From Kineococcus aurantiacus (GTDB lineage Bacteria > Actinomycetota > Actinomycetes > Actinomycetales > Kineococcaceae): a stretch of 64,000 bases of DNA. Each line of letters opens with the position of its first letter. Within the stretch, counting starts at the first letter, position 1. The position numbers were made by a program, and so were the translations under genes. The notes under the pieces were generated by a model. The model made no database searches and had not been told where the DNA came from. It saw only the letters and a list, made by a program, of their open reading frames with translations. This document shows, piece after piece, positions 1 through 9,227 of this stretch. The stretch is from contig NZ_JACCBB010000001.1 in assembly GCF_013409345.1 (NCBI RefSeq), positions 4,712,001 through 4,776,000 on the forward strand, read 5' to 3'.

Positions 1-675
1 GCACGGGAGTGTCGGACGAGCTGCGCGGCGCGGGCGGTGAGCGCGACCACCTCGGCGAGCACGCCCGTCGACCAGGGCGACGGTGCCTGCTGGGTGAGGA
101 TCGTCCGCTGTCGCCGGTGCACCCACCACCGTCGCCGAGCGGACGGTGCCGGACGGCACGGTCGAGGTACCGGTGAGCGCCGTCGTCGCGGCGAGCGTGT
201 TCATCGCCGGCGTGCTCCTCCGGTTCGCGCGACAGCGCCGAACCGGGGCGTCACCGACGGCCGACGGGGGACCCACCGTCTCGTCGGTCACCGAGGAGGC
301 GGTGCTCGGTCCCCGCCACCGCGAGGAGCCGCGTCACCCGGCGGACGAGGTCCCGGGCCGTGGCGCCGGTGGGCACCGGGCGCCGGACACCCGCCCGTCG
401 GCCGGACCGCGGGTCGCCGACGTCCCGGCTCACGCCGCGACCGCACGTGTTCGCAGCAGGTCCTGGTGGGACGGTGGATCGAGGGAGCGGGTGCCGTGGA
501 ACGAGGCAGCGGCTCACCGTCGGCACCGGTCCCGGTGCCGCCCCGGTGCCTGCCGTGGCGCTCGCAGTGGACGACCACCCCGTGCCGGGTCGGAGCGGGC
601 GGTGTCCCGGGACGGCCCGTCGAGGACTGGTCGCTCCCCTCCGTCAGGAGGGTTTCGGATCGACGTCCCGGCGTC
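1..675. other. No supported complete gene; possibly decayed DNA
   Basis: Long overlapping open frames exist here on both strands, but all are arginine/proline-rich and typical of GC-driven false frames. Two weak hints: the minus strand from about position 122 leftwards reads without a stop to the window edge with balanced composition, so it could be the start of a gene continuing outside. A plus-strand stretch near 160-230 encodes a hydrophobic segment followed by arginines, like a broken membrane protein. Neither is strong enough to call a gene. Confidence 0.3.
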
Positions 676-960
676 TCAGGCGTTGGGGACGTGCTCGGCG
701 GCGAACCCCTCCGTCGTCGGCGTGACCTGCCAGACACGCACGTCGCGGCCCCCGCCGTCGTCGCCCTGCTTCTCGTGAACCACTGCCTTCTCGTCCTCGA
801 CCGTACCGACCCCGACGACGTCGTGCTGGTGAGTTCCGTAGGTGGCGCGGAAGGAGGTCTTGCCCTCGAAGTCCTCGAGCTCGGTGGCGGGGTGTCCGTG
901 CACCTCGTCGACGGAGTACTCCCGGCCCGACACGACCGGTTCGTTGCGCAACTCGCCCAT
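676..960 (-). CDS. Small acidic hypothetical protein
   Basis: A 94-residue protein whose composition (many Glu, Val, Thr, Asp, few Arg) differs sharply from the false frames around it, which is the main reason to believe it. I chose the ATG at 960, giving MGELRNEPVV; a longer in-frame start at 1050 would add 30 residues of shadow-like sequence. No signal peptide, membrane segment or catalytic motif is visible, and the family is not recognised. It may be a small stand-alone beta-rich protein. The surrounding DNA looks decayed, so it could be a survivor of a degraded region. Confidence 0.55.
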   Translation of the reverse strand: MGELRNEPVVSGREYSVDEVHGHPATELEDFEGKTSFRATYGTHQHDVVGVGTVEDEKAVVHEKQGDDGGGRDVRVWQVTPTTEGFAAEHVPNA

Positions 961-1494
961 GGTCTTGAGCTCCCGAGGTGGGTGGGGACCTCCGGTGATC
1001 CGGCGGTCCTCCGTAGTGTGCCCTCCGGTGCCGCTGAACGGTACCCCCACGTGCTGCGGGCGTCGGGGAACCGGGACCGGGGCGGTGATCGGAGGAACAG
1101 CCGCCGGTCGAGGCGCTCTGCACCCCCTCTGTCAGCGTCGCTCTGGCACCGATCACCTGAGCCGCGTCGACCACGAGAGGTGCCGCGCCGCGGCGACGTC
1201 TGCGGCACGATCGAGTCACTCACCTGCCGCAGCTGTTGATCGGGAACCGCCGGCAGGTCCGGGCCCGGGCAGTGCGGGCCCGAGGCGATGGCCAGCTCGG
1301 TCCAGGGCGGGGTGCGTGAGCGCACGAGGTGCCGTGACCACCCGACGGGTACCCGGCGCCGGGGTCGAGGCCCGGGCTCCCTCGTGGCCTGCGGCCGGTG
1401 TTCGCGCCGCGGTCACCGTCCGGCCGTGGCGGCGCTCCACGGTCGGGGCCGGCGGATCGTCCAGGTCGTCCCACCGGGCCGGGACGACGGTGCG

Positions 1495-2370
1495 GTGGAG
1501 GGTGGCGCGGACACGGCGGTCGACGGACGCGGCCGAGGACTCAACCGCAGGGGCGTGCTGGGTGTGGGCGCGGTGATCGCGACGGCTCCGGCCGCGGTGG
1601 CCCGGTCGAGCCCGCGGGGACGGCCTCGGCCCGCACACCGCTGCGGGGCGCGCCGGACGCGATGGGCCACCGGCAGCACGTCGTGAGCGCAGGGGAGCGG
1701 TACGTCCTGCGCACCGACCTCGGCGGTCCCGCCGCGCCGGCGCGCGCACGCCCCCCCCGGATGCTGGCCGCGTTCGTGCAGTCCACCGACATCCACGTCC
1801 AGGACACGCAGCCCCGGCGCGGTTCGAGTTGCTGGACCGCACCTCCGACTCCGCTTCGAGGGGATCGCGGACGGGCGACCCGGCACCTACGACCCCTCCC
1901 ACTGGCACCCGGGGAAACCCCGGCGGGCGCCACCGGCGGTACGGACGTCCACCGCGCCGCGGGTTTCCCCGTGGTCCCGGGCTTGCCGGCCGCCGCGATC
2001 AGACCCTTCAGCCCGGTCGGCCTGCGGCTGCCCCGGTACGCGGTGCACGGCGACCACGACGGTCTCGTGACCGGCGACTGGTGAGGCGCGCCGAGGTCGT
2101 CGCGGCGCACTTCGACACCCCGGCGGCGACGTGGAACGGTTCGCTCGATTCGTCCGCGGTGCTGGCCCCGTCGTCCCGGGAACTGGTCGCCGACGACCCG
2201 CAGGGGAACGCTCGCCCCGACAGTTCGATCGATGGACCGCGGGGCGGCGTGGCGGACCGGAACGTCGAACTGCTGCTGCCCGAACCGGTCGGTGTGGCCC
2301 AGGGCGTGCCCTGCGACCCGACCGCTGGTCCCCGGGACGGTCGCCTCGAGACGCCTGTGCTACAGCGCCT
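1495..2370 (+). pseudogene. Broken Tat-exported metallophosphoesterase (TIGR03767-like)
   Basis: Fragments in several plus frames line up with the actinobacterial exported metallophosphoesterase family TIGR03767. First comes a Tat-type leader (LNRRGVLGVGAVIATAP, near 1540-1600). Then comes a metal-binding AFVQSTDIHVQDTQ stretch (near 1770-1815), followed in another frame by YDPSHWHPGKP and in a third by GFPVVPGL and YAVHGDHDGLV (near 1960-2075). The segment that should hold the GDNTDN-type motif between the second and third blocks is missing, and at least two frameshifts are needed. The remainder up to about 2370 no longer aligns clearly. The protein would have been a periplasmic or secreted phosphoesterase. 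It cannot be functional as read here unless the sequence contains errors. Confidence 0.6.
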
Positions 2371-2426
2371 CACCCCGCGCTGTGCGCGTGTGCCTCGTCA
2401 GCGGTGACCCGCTGGACCTGCCCGCC

Positions 2427-2975
2427 TCACCGGTGCCCTTCGCCGGTGAGGCGGCGGACCGTCCCCACGACCGCGTCGACGGCGATCCCGAACACCAGGT
2501 GCGACCCGCCCTCCCAGACCCACCACGCCTTCGGCAGTTCCGACAGCCGGGCCTGCACGCCCGTCGCCGGCAGCAGCGTGCCGTGGAAGGTGGCGAACAA
2601 CGCGGCGCCGCCGAGGGTCCCGGCGCCGGCGCGGACCAGCGGCAGCGGCCGGGACACCAGGGAGTAGACGACGGGGTAGCCGTAGGCCAGAGCGCGGTGG
2701 AGCCACACGGCACCCGCCTCCAGGTCGTCGCCCTCCAGGGCGTCCCCGTCCCCGCCGCGCAGGTCGACCAGGCGCCGGTAGAGCACCGAGGGGGGCATGC
2801 GGTCGCCGTGACCGGCGGGGTCGGCCCCGGGGAGTTCCTTCTGGCCGGGTTCTGGCGGCAGGATCCGCTCACCCCAGGCCTGCAGGGTGGATTCGGCCTT
2901 GGCCTTCGCCTGCAGGCCCACCCAGCCCGCCAGCAGACCCGTCGCCACGTCGAGCACTGCTCGCGATGTCTTCAC
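2427..2975 (-). CDS. DUF1440/YagU-like membrane protein
   Basis: A 182-residue protein starting at ATG 2975. It begins with a glycine-rich hydrophobic segment (VATGLLAGWVGLQAKAKAES) in which a GLLAG/GWxGxxxK pattern precedes an acidic residue, as in YagU-family inner-membrane proteins. A conserved-looking PP motif follows (MPPSVLYRRL), then two or three further hydrophobic helices (LAYGYPVVYSLVSRPL, GGAALFATFHGTL) and a last one near SHLVFGIAVDAVVGTV. YagU proteins are linked to acid resistance in enterics; the role here is unknown. It stands alone, 240 bases from the start of the heptose cassette's last gene product and reading the same way, and probably has its own promoter. Confidence 0.6.
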   Translation of the reverse strand: MKTSRAVLDVATGLLAGWVGLQAKAKAESTLQAWGERILPPEPGQKELPGADPAGHGDRMPPSVLYRRLVDLRGGDGDALEGDDLEAGAVWLHRALAYGYPVVYSLVSRPLPLVRAGAGTLGGAALFATFHGTLLPATGVQARLSELPKAWWVWEGGSHLVFGIAVDAVVGTVRRLTGEGHR

Positions 2976-3218
2976 CGGACCTGGCTACCTGACGTGCGCG
3001 CGGAGCGCAATCCTGAGCCGGGGCCCCCGGCCCACGTCGACGACGGCGAGCGTCCCCGGCTCGGGGGGGCAGGGGTGCGCTCCTCACCCCGCGAGTCGGG
3101 GAGCGCTCGCCCTGCCGGACGCCGACCGGACGACGGCGCCACACCCGGCGGGTTCGGGGTTCCGGGTTCGGGCGAGGCGCGTCGCTCCGCGATCGACGAC
3201 CGAGGGGGTTCGTGGGCG

Positions 3219-5312
3219 TCAGCGGACGGTGGGCGGCCCTTCCGCCGGGGCGGCGCCACGGGCCAGCGTGAGGGTGGTGGACCGGCCCGCGAGGTAGGGG
3301 AGCAGCACCACCCGTCCGCCCCAGCTGCGCACCAGCGGGGCCTCGAGCAGTTCGGCGCCGCCGTAGTCACCGCCCTTGGCCCACACGTCCGGGCGCAGCG
3401 TCTCCAGGGCGGTCCGGGGATCGTCCTCGTCGAAGACGACCACGGCGTCCACGCAGTCCAGGGCGGCGAGGACCCGGGCCCGGTCGGCCTGGTCGTTGAC
3501 GGGGCGGCCGGGACCCTTCAGCCGGCGGACCGAGGCGTCGGAGTTCAGCAGCACCACGAGGGCGTCACCGAGCCGGCGGGCCGCTTCCAGGCACGCGACG
3601 TGCCCGGCGTGCAGCACGTCGAAGCACCCACCGGTCGCCACGACCGTCCCCCCGGCCGCACGCACCCGGGCCACTGCGTCGCCGTCGGGTTCGGCGACGG
3701 GCGGTCCGTCCACGACACGGTGCTGGGCCCCGCGCCACCCGGCGGCTCCACCGGCCGCGACCCACGCCGACGCGTCTGCGACCGCCGTCACGACGGCGTC
3801 GGAGGGAACCCGCCCGGCGGCCAGCGCCAGGGCGGCGGAGGCCGCGAACCGGTCACCGGCGCCGCAGGGGTCGCCGACGGCCACCGCGGGGGCCGGGACG
3901 AAGAGCGCCTCGGTGCCCGGCGCGGCCAGCCACGCCCCCTGCGCCCCGGTCGTCACCACGACGCCCTGCACGCCCCAGCGGGAGGCGAGGTGCTCGGCCA
4001 GGTCGTCAGGCGTCGTCGGGGCGGACGACCCGGCCGCCGCGCGCGCTTCGGGCAGGTTCGGGGTGACGAGCGCGCAGCCGGGGACCGGCTGCCCGCCGCG
4101 CGGGTGCGGGTCCCACACGACCGGTACCCGGCGGGCGGCCTCGGCCAGGGCCGCGCGGACCACCGGGTCGTGGGTCGTCCCGGCGCCGTAGTCGCTGACG
4201 AGCACGACGTCGGCGTCGGCGAGGACCGCGGCGAGGGCGGCGGCGTCCACGTCCTCCGGCGTCGCCGGGCCCCCTTCGTCCAGCCGGACCAGGGACTGCC
4301 CCGAGACCCGGACGCGGGTCTTGGTGCGGGTGGCGCCGCGGTGCCCCAGCCCGACGAGGGCGACCGGGGCCGCAGCGCCCTCCAGGCTCGTGCGCAGGCG
4401 CCGGCCGGCCTCGTCGTCAGCCAGCGGGGTGACCAGCGTGGTGCGGGTGCCGCTGGTTCCCGCGCCGCCGGCGGCCACGAGCAGGGCCGTCAGGCCGGCG
4501 CCGCCGGGGCTCTCCTGCCGTTCGGTGAGGTCCACGACGGGCACCGGGGCGTCCGGGGCGATGCGGTCGCTGCGCCCCAGGAGGTCGCGGTCCAGGACGC
4601 TGTCGCCGACGACGACGACGTGGCGCGCTCCCGCGGCGCGCGGCGGCCGGGCCGGGGCCGGCGGGGTCGTCCGCTCCGGGGTCGCCGGCGAGGGGATGCG
4701 GGTGGGGACGACGTCGCGACGCAGGTGCGCGTCGACCGCGGCGCACAGGGCGTGCACCGCGACGAGGTGCCCCTCCTGCACGGCGGAGGTCGACGACCCC
4801 TCCACCCCGACGAACACGGTCTCGTCGCTGGCCTCCGACAGCGGGCTGCGCGCCGGTCCGGTCAGGGCCAGCACGTGCAGCCCGTGGCGGCGGGCGCGCT
4901 GCGCGGCCCGCACGACGTTGGCGCTGCGGCCGGAAGTGGACAGCAGCACCAGCACGTCACCGGGCCGGCCGTGCGCCTCGACCTGGCGGGCGAAGACCTC
5001 CTCCCCGCCGTAGTCGTTGCCGATGGCGGTCGTGGTGGAGGTGTCCGCGTGCAGCGCGATCGCCGACAGCGGTCGCCGCTCGCCCTCGAAGCGGCCCACC
5101 AGTTCCGCGGTCAGGTGCTGGGCCTCCGCGGCGCTGCCGCCGTTGCCCGCGGCCAGCAGGCGGCCCCCGCGCTCGAACACGCGGGCCAGCCGGGCGGCCC
5201 AGCCGTCCAGCACCTCGCCCTGGGCGGTCAGGCTCGACACCGCTTCGGCGACCTGGGGTTCGTGCCCGGTCAGCCACCGCTGCGCGGGCCGGTCCGGTGT
5301 GGGGTCGTTCAC
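3219..5312 (-). CDS. Trifunctional GmhA-HldE fusion: sedoheptulose-7-P isomerase / heptose kinase / adenylyltransferase
   Basis: A 697-residue cytoplasmic fusion making ADP-heptose precursors. Residues about 1-200 are a SIS-domain phosphoheptose isomerase (GmhA): AAGNGGSAAEAQH at 54-66, STSGRS at 125-130, and Q179 with H187 in the metal-site region. After a Pro/Ala linker (about 205-228), residues about 230-540 are a PfkB sugar kinase (HldE N-terminal half) with GDSVLDRDL, NLPEARAAAG and the catalytic anion hole DPCGAGDRF. Residues about 560-697 are a cytidylyl-like nucleotidyltransferase with GGCFDVLHAGH and KGGDY. In most bacteria GmhA and HldE are separate. It is the last gene of a leftward operon after the GT9 gene (49-base gap) and starts at GTG 5312 behind a purine-rich AGGAGGAG stretch. 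Confidence 0.9.
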   Translation of the reverse strand: MNDPTPDRPAQRWLTGHEPQVAEAVSSLTAQGEVLDGWAARLARVFERGGRLLAAGNGGSAAEAQHLTAELVGRFEGERRPLSAIALHADTSTTTAIGNDYGGEEVFARQVEAHGRPGDVLVLLSTSGRSANVVRAAQRARRHGLHVLALTGPARSPLSEASDETVFVGVEGSSTSAVQEGHLVAVHALCAAVDAHLRRDVVPTRIPSPATPERTTPPAPARPPRAAGARHVVVVGDSVLDRDLLGRSDRIAPDAPVPVVDLTERQESPGGAGLTALLVAAGGAGTSGTRTTLVTPLADDEAGRRLRTSLEGAAAPVALVGLGHRGATRTKTRVRVSGQSLVRLDEGGPATPEDVDAAALAAVLADADVVLVSDYGAGTTHDPVVRAALAEAARRVPVVWDPHPRGGQPVPGCALVTPNLPEARAAAGSSAPTTPDDLAEHLASRWGVQGVVVTTGAQGAWLAAPGTEALFVPAPAVAVGDPCGAGDRFAASAALALAAGRVPSDAVVTAVADASAWVAAGGAAGWRGAQHRVVDGPPVAEPDGDAVARVRAAGGTVVATGGCFDVLHAGHVACLEAARRLGDALVVLLNSDASVRRLKGPGRPVNDQADRARVLAALDCVDAVVVFDEDDPRTALETLRPDVWAKGGDYGGAELLEAPLVRSWGGRVVLLPYLAGRSTTLTLARGAAPAEGPPTVR

Positions 5313-5361
5313 TCCTGCTCCTCCTGCTGTCGGGTCCTGCTGCGTCGTCCGGCCGGGGCGG

Positions 5362-6504
5362 TCACAGCGCCTGCTCCGCGCCGGCGCGGACGTCGGCCCG
5401 CGGGTCGAGCGGTGCGGCCGGCGGCGGCACCGGGACCCGTCCCGCGGCCAGCGCCGCGACGGCGTCGACGACCCGTTGCGGGGAGACGTCGAGGCAGGGG
5501 TGGCCCGGGACGGGGCAGACCTGCGCCCGGGTCAGGCGGCACGGCGCGGACAGGTCGCCGAGGACCACGACCGGCACGCCGAAGGGGGCCCAGCGCTCGA
5601 CGGGCATGACCGCGGAGAACCAGCTCGCGACGGGGGTCCCGACCGCGGCCGCGAGGTGCGCGGGTCCGGTGTTGCCGACCACCGCGACGGCGGACGCCGC
5701 CAGCAGGGTGGCGAGCTGACCGAACGTGGTGCGGCCCGAGGCGTCGACGACGCGCGGTGCGCCGGCGCGCACCTGCGCGGCCAGCTCGACCTCGCCGGGG
5801 CCACCGGTGACCACGACCCGCCACCCCGCCGCGTCCAGGGCCGCCACGGCGGCCGCGGCCACCGTCGGGAGCGGCGCCCGCGCCGGGACGGAGGCCCCGG
5901 GGTGGACGACGACGCAGCGCTTCGCGGCCAGGTCCGCACCCAGTTCCTCGACCAGGTCCGCGGGCAGGTCCGGCAGGGGGTGGCGCAGCGCCATCCGCGG
6001 GTCGTCGGGGATCGCCCGCCCGGAGGCGAGGACCAGTCCGAGGTTCGCGATCACCTCGTGCTCCCCGCCCGTCCCGTCCGGGTTCCCGGGACGCTTGTGA
6101 CGCACGTCGAGCAGGCTCCCGGGGTAGTCGTCGCAGGCCGCGACCACGCGCGGCACCTCGGCCATACGGGCCAGCAGGGCCATCGGCAGGGCGCTCTGGT
6201 GGTAGGAGGTGAAGACCACCACCTCGTCGTAGCGACCCTCGCGGACGACGTCCACGAGCGCCCGCAGCGCGGGAGCGTCCGGAGCGGGCGGGTGGTACCC
6301 CGACCACGGGACGTCGGCGACGAGCACGTCGTCGACCCCGGGCAGGAGTCGGGCGGCTGCGGCGCCGGGGGGTGCGGCGAGGACGTCGACGCGGGAGGCG
6401 GCCGTTCCGTCGGGCCCGTGCCGCAGCGCGGCGATGGCGGGGCCGGTCATGAGCACGTCGCCGTCGCTGTCGAGCCGGACGGCGAGGATGCGCGGACCGC
6501 TCAC
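5362..6504 (-). CDS. Glycosyltransferase family 9 (heptosyltransferase-like)
   Basis: A 380-residue GT-B enzyme of the ADP-heptose:heptosyltransferase family. The N-terminal domain starts ILAVRLDSDGDVLMTGPAI, matching the family's RLxxxGDVLxxTP pattern. The C-terminal nucleotide-sugar domain has VVHPGAS, VVTGGPGE and a GNTGPAHLAAAVGTPV block near residues 270-285, where the family binds the ADP moiety. The start is GTG 6504, overlapping the stop of the upstream gmhB-like remnant by four bases (GTGA), which argues for one ancestral operon with translational coupling. It presumably transfers the heptose made by the next gene's product to a cell-surface glycan; the acceptor is unknown. Confidence 0.88.
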   Translation of the reverse strand: MSGPRILAVRLDSDGDVLMTGPAIAALRHGPDGTAASRVDVLAAPPGAAAARLLPGVDDVLVADVPWSGYHPPAPDAPALRALVDVVREGRYDEVVVFTSYHQSALPMALLARMAEVPRVVAACDDYPGSLLDVRHKRPGNPDGTGGEHEVIANLGLVLASGRAIPDDPRMALRHPLPDLPADLVEELGADLAAKRCVVVHPGASVPARAPLPTVAAAAVAALDAAGWRVVVTGGPGEVELAAQVRAGAPRVVDASGRTTFGQLATLLAASAVAVVGNTGPAHLAAAVGTPVASWFSAVMPVERWAPFGVPVVVLGDLSAPCRLTRAQVCPVPGHPCLDVSPQRVVDAVAALAAGRVPVPPPAAPLDPRADVRAGAEQAL

Positions 6505-6731
6505 CGCGCGGCCGTCAGGTGGCCCAGCGCCGCGGCGAGGTCGGGGACCCCGGCGGGTTCTGCGGGGGTGCGCGGGCCCGGTACGGGCACCGACCGGGTG
6601 CAGGGACCGGTCGCCCCGTCGACGAGGTGGACCGGTCGGGGATCGCCGTCGTGGGGGACGCCGTGCACGTCCGTCCCGTCGCGGTCGGAGATCAGGGCCC
6701 GCGGTTGGACCCTGTTGTCGGGATTCCTCAC
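6501..6731 (-). pseudogene. gmhB-like heptose bisphosphate phosphatase remnant with internal deletion
   Basis: An open frame of 76 codons (GTG 6731). Residues 12-40 read RALISDRDGTDVHGVPHDGD and onward, closely following the N-terminus of GmhB-type HAD phosphatases (DRDGT, VPYNGDP, V.GA). The last part, TPAEPAGVPDLAAALGHL, resembles the end of such proteins. About 90-110 residues of the middle, including the other HAD motifs and the zinc loop, are absent, so it should lack phosphatase activity. The frame is still open and still overlaps the GT9 start by four bases, so it may persist as a leader that couples translation. The alternative, a genuine small HAD-like protein, is less likely. Confidence 0.55.
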
Positions 6732-6904
6732 TCGCTGTTCATAGCCGAGGGGGAGGACGGACGCACGGCGATCGGGCGGGTCTGGGTGAGACGTGCGCCA
6801 CTTTCCAGGTACCCGTCGAGCTGCCCCGATCCGAGGGGGTTAGGTTCCCCGAGGAACTCGGGCGGTCTCCCGCCCTCAGGAAACCTGGACCGCAGGAGTC
6901 GTCG

Positions 6905-8284
6905 ATGAGCACCTCCGTCGCTCCCTACCCGCGTCGCAGCACCTCGACCGACGACGGGCAGAGAATCTGGAACTGGGCCCGGAACTCCGTCATCGCGCCG
7001 TCGGCGGCTGTCGTGAGGCCGACCACCGAAGCCCAACTGCGCGAGGCGATCGCCTCGAGCACCGGCCGGGTCCGGTTGACCGGGTCCCGCATGTCCGCCG
7101 GCAGGATGCTGGAACTCGCCGGCGCAGGTGACCGCCTCCTGGACACCACCGGTTTGCGCGGTCTGCTGACGACGGGTGAGGACAGCGTCACGTTCGCCGG
7201 GGGTACGCCGCTGCAGGAGGTGTACGACGTGCTGACGGCGATGGGTCGCATGCTGCCCTCCTCACCCGGGGTCATCGCCTCCCAGACCCTCGCCGGTGCC
7301 TTGGCGACCGGGACGCACGGGCAGGGACTGCGCCAGTCCTCGATCGGGGACGCGGTGCTCGACGCGCGGCTGGTGCTCGCCGACGGGTCCGTCGCCGAGT
7401 TCGACCGCGACCACCCCTCGTTCCCGGCCGTCCAGCTCGGTCTCGGGCTCCTGGGTGCCGTCAGCGCGGTGACCCTGCGCACCGTGCCGTCACTCGTCTA
7501 CACCTGCGCCAAGGAGGCGGTCAGCGCCGGGGACCTCGGGACCCGGCTGCCGGCCTGGAACCGCGACAGCGCCCTCACCAAGGCGTGGTGGTTCCCCGAC
7601 GAGGACCTGGTTCACGTCTGGACGGCGCGGGAGGCGGACGAGGAGGAGCGGCGCGAGTACGAGGGCGGTGGCCGACGCCTCGTGGAGCGCGGGAGCGCCA
7701 GCGACGCCATGAACCGCACGGTCGAGGCCGCCCTGGCGAACATGCGCGGTGACACCCGGCTGACGGACACCGACAGCAAGCCGTACCGGACGGTGAAGCG
7801 CTTCAAGGACTTCACCGACGTGACGGGTGACGTCTACCAGGTGTTCTGCCGCGGCATCGCCACCCCGCAGATCAACGTGGAGATCGGCGTCCCGCTGGAG
7901 CGGGCCGGCGAGGTCGTCGCGGCCCTGAAGGAGTGGCACGCCCGGACCCGCCCGCACATGCACTACCCGATCATCCTGCGCTGCACCGGACCGTCGACCG
8001 CCTGGCTCAGTCCGTCGCACGGGCAGGAGACGGTGTACTTCGGCTTCGTCGTGTACTACGCCGAGGACGGGACCCTGTCCGAGGGCGGGATGGAGTTCCT
8101 CCGCGCGGTGGAGGAGGTGCTGGCCGTGCAGGGCGGGCGGCCGCACTGGGGCAAGTACTTCGAGGCACCGCTCTACGACTGGCGGGCCCTGTACCCGAGG
8201 TGGGACGACTTCCGTCGCGTGCGCGACGAGTTGGACCCGACGCACCGGTTCGCCAACGCGTTCGCCGACGGCCTGTTCGAGTGA
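6905..8284 (+). CDS. FAD-dependent sugar-lactone oxidase (L-gulono/D-arabinono-lactone oxidase family)
   Basis: A 459-residue VAO-type flavoprotein. The FAD-binding half contains VRPTTEAQLREAI, then TGSRMSAG, and the pyrophosphate loop segment LAGALATGTHGQG near residues 135-147, where the family often attaches or contacts flavin. The C-terminal ALO-type substrate domain ends with PHWGKYF (about 415) and a RDELDPTHRFANAF tail, both family hallmarks. Likely reaction: O2-linked oxidation of an aldono-lactone or alditol; the substrate is not predictable. Start ATG 6905 has CAGGAG eight bases ahead. It is followed after 68 bases by a GT8 gene on the same strand, suggesting a two-gene unit, and is divergent from the heptose cassette. 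Confidence 0.85.
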   Translation: MSTSVAPYPRRSTSTDDGQRIWNWARNSVIAPSAAVVRPTTEAQLREAIASSTGRVRLTGSRMSAGRMLELAGAGDRLLDTTGLRGLLTTGEDSVTFAGGTPLQEVYDVLTAMGRMLPSSPGVIASQTLAGALATGTHGQGLRQSSIGDAVLDARLVLADGSVAEFDRDHPSFPAVQLGLGLLGAVSAVTLRTVPSLVYTCAKEAVSAGDLGTRLPAWNRDSALTKAWWFPDEDLVHVWTAREADEEERREYEGGGRRLVERGSASDAMNRTVEAALANMRGDTRLTDTDSKPYRTVKRFKDFTDVTGDVYQVFCRGIATPQINVEIGVPLERAGEVVAALKEWHARTRPHMHYPIILRCTGPSTAWLSPSHGQETVYFGFVVYYAEDGTLSEGGMEFLRAVEEVLAVQGGRPHWGKYFEAPLYDWRALYPRWDDFRRVRDELDPTHRFANAFADGLFE

Positions 8285-8352
8285 CCCGTCCGGACCACCT
8301 GCCCGGACCACCCTTCCCGCCGACCGATCCAGCCCGACCGAGGAGTGCACCG

Positions 8353-9189
8353 ATGAAGGCGTGGGCGACGCTGCTGACCCAGCCCGACTACCTGGTGGGT
8401 GTGCGGGTGCTGAACGCCTCGCTGCGCCGTTCCGGCACCTCGTACCCCCTCGTGGTGATGGTCACCCCGGACATCGACGCCTCCGACCGCCAGGCGCTCC
8501 TCGACGAGGGGTGCCTGGTCCGGGAGGTCCCGACGCTGCGACCGGACAGCCGGCTCGAGGCCCGCTACGCCAACGCCCGGTTCGCCGAGGTGTGGAGCAA
8601 GCTGGGTTCGTGGGGCTTGACCGAGTTCGAACGCCTCGTCGTCCTCGACGCCGACATGCTCGTCGTGGCGAACATGGACGAGTTGTTCTCCCTGGAGCTG
8701 CCCGACGGCGGTCTCGCCGCCTGCCACGCGTGCCGTTGCAACCCCAACCGCATCCCCAGCTACCCCGCGTCCTGGAAGCCGGAGAACTGCTTCTACACGC
8801 ACTGCCGCGGCATCGACCACACCGAGGAACCGGACGTGGTCGACAACTACTTCAACGGCGGTTTCCTCGTCGTGGAGCCGGACCGCGCGGTCTTCGAGAC
8901 CATGATCGCCCGTCTGGAGGGCCTGACCGACCTCGCGCGCTACCAGTTCGCCGAGCAGGACTTCCTCAACGAGTTCTTCCACGGCCGGTGGCGTCCGGTG
9001 CCGTACGTCTACAACGCGCTCAAGACGCTTCCGCACCAGCACCCCGCGCTGTGGGACGCGGCCCGGGTGAAGAACATCCACTACATCATCGACAAGCCCT
9101 GGGAGGGCAGGACCGAGCCCGGGAGCCGTTACCACGACCTGCACGAGATGTGGTGGGCGGTGGCCGAGCAGGACGTCCTCTCCTCCTGA
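8353..9189 (+). CDS. Glycosyltransferase family 8 (glycogenin/galactinol-synthase-like)
   Basis: A 278-residue retaining GT-A enzyme. It starts MKAWATLLTQPDYLVGVRVL at ATG 8353 with a GAGG-like site ahead. The metal-binding DxD is LDADM (residues 99-101), followed by VDNYFNGGFLVV and, at the end, NIHYIIDKPWEG, whose histidine is the usual third metal ligand in GT8. No signal peptide or membrane segment is present, so it acts in the cytoplasm. The resemblance is closest to eukaryote-like glycogenin/inositol galactosyltransferase enzymes, which also occur in actinobacteria. Its pairing with the lactone oxidase suggests a small carbohydrate or compatible-solute pathway. A strong hairpin follows its stop. 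Confidence 0.87.
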   Translation: MKAWATLLTQPDYLVGVRVLNASLRRSGTSYPLVVMVTPDIDASDRQALLDEGCLVREVPTLRPDSRLEARYANARFAEVWSKLGSWGLTEFERLVVLDADMLVVANMDELFSLELPDGGLAACHACRCNPNRIPSYPASWKPENCFYTHCRGIDHTEEPDVVDNYFNGGFLVVEPDRAVFETMIARLEGLTDLARYQFAEQDFLNEFFHGRWRPVPYVYNALKTLPHQHPALWDAARVKNIHYIIDKPWEGRTEPGSRYHDLHEMWWAVAEQDVLSS

Positions 9190-9200
9190 CGACCGAGGGC

Positions 9201-9227
9201 GCCCCGTCGGTGCACCACCGGCGGGGC
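9201..9227 (+). terminator. Hairpin terminator after the GT8 gene
   Basis: Twelve-base arms 9201-9212 and 9216-9227 pair with one G-T wobble around a 3-base loop (CAC). The hairpin lies 12 bases after the GT8 stop and has no U-tract, as is usual in high-GC actinobacteria. Confidence 0.65.

Noticed and set aside
37-1239. Long frames on both strands at the left end
   Set aside because: Arginine-rich in every frame and mutually overlapping; only the minus-strand 676-960 gene has protein-like composition.
2232-5609. Plus-strand open frame of 1125 codons over the DUF1440 and heptose genes
   Set aside because: Composition is Gly/Arg/His-rich and it is the mirror of two well-supported minus-strand genes; no motif, no ribosome-binding site.
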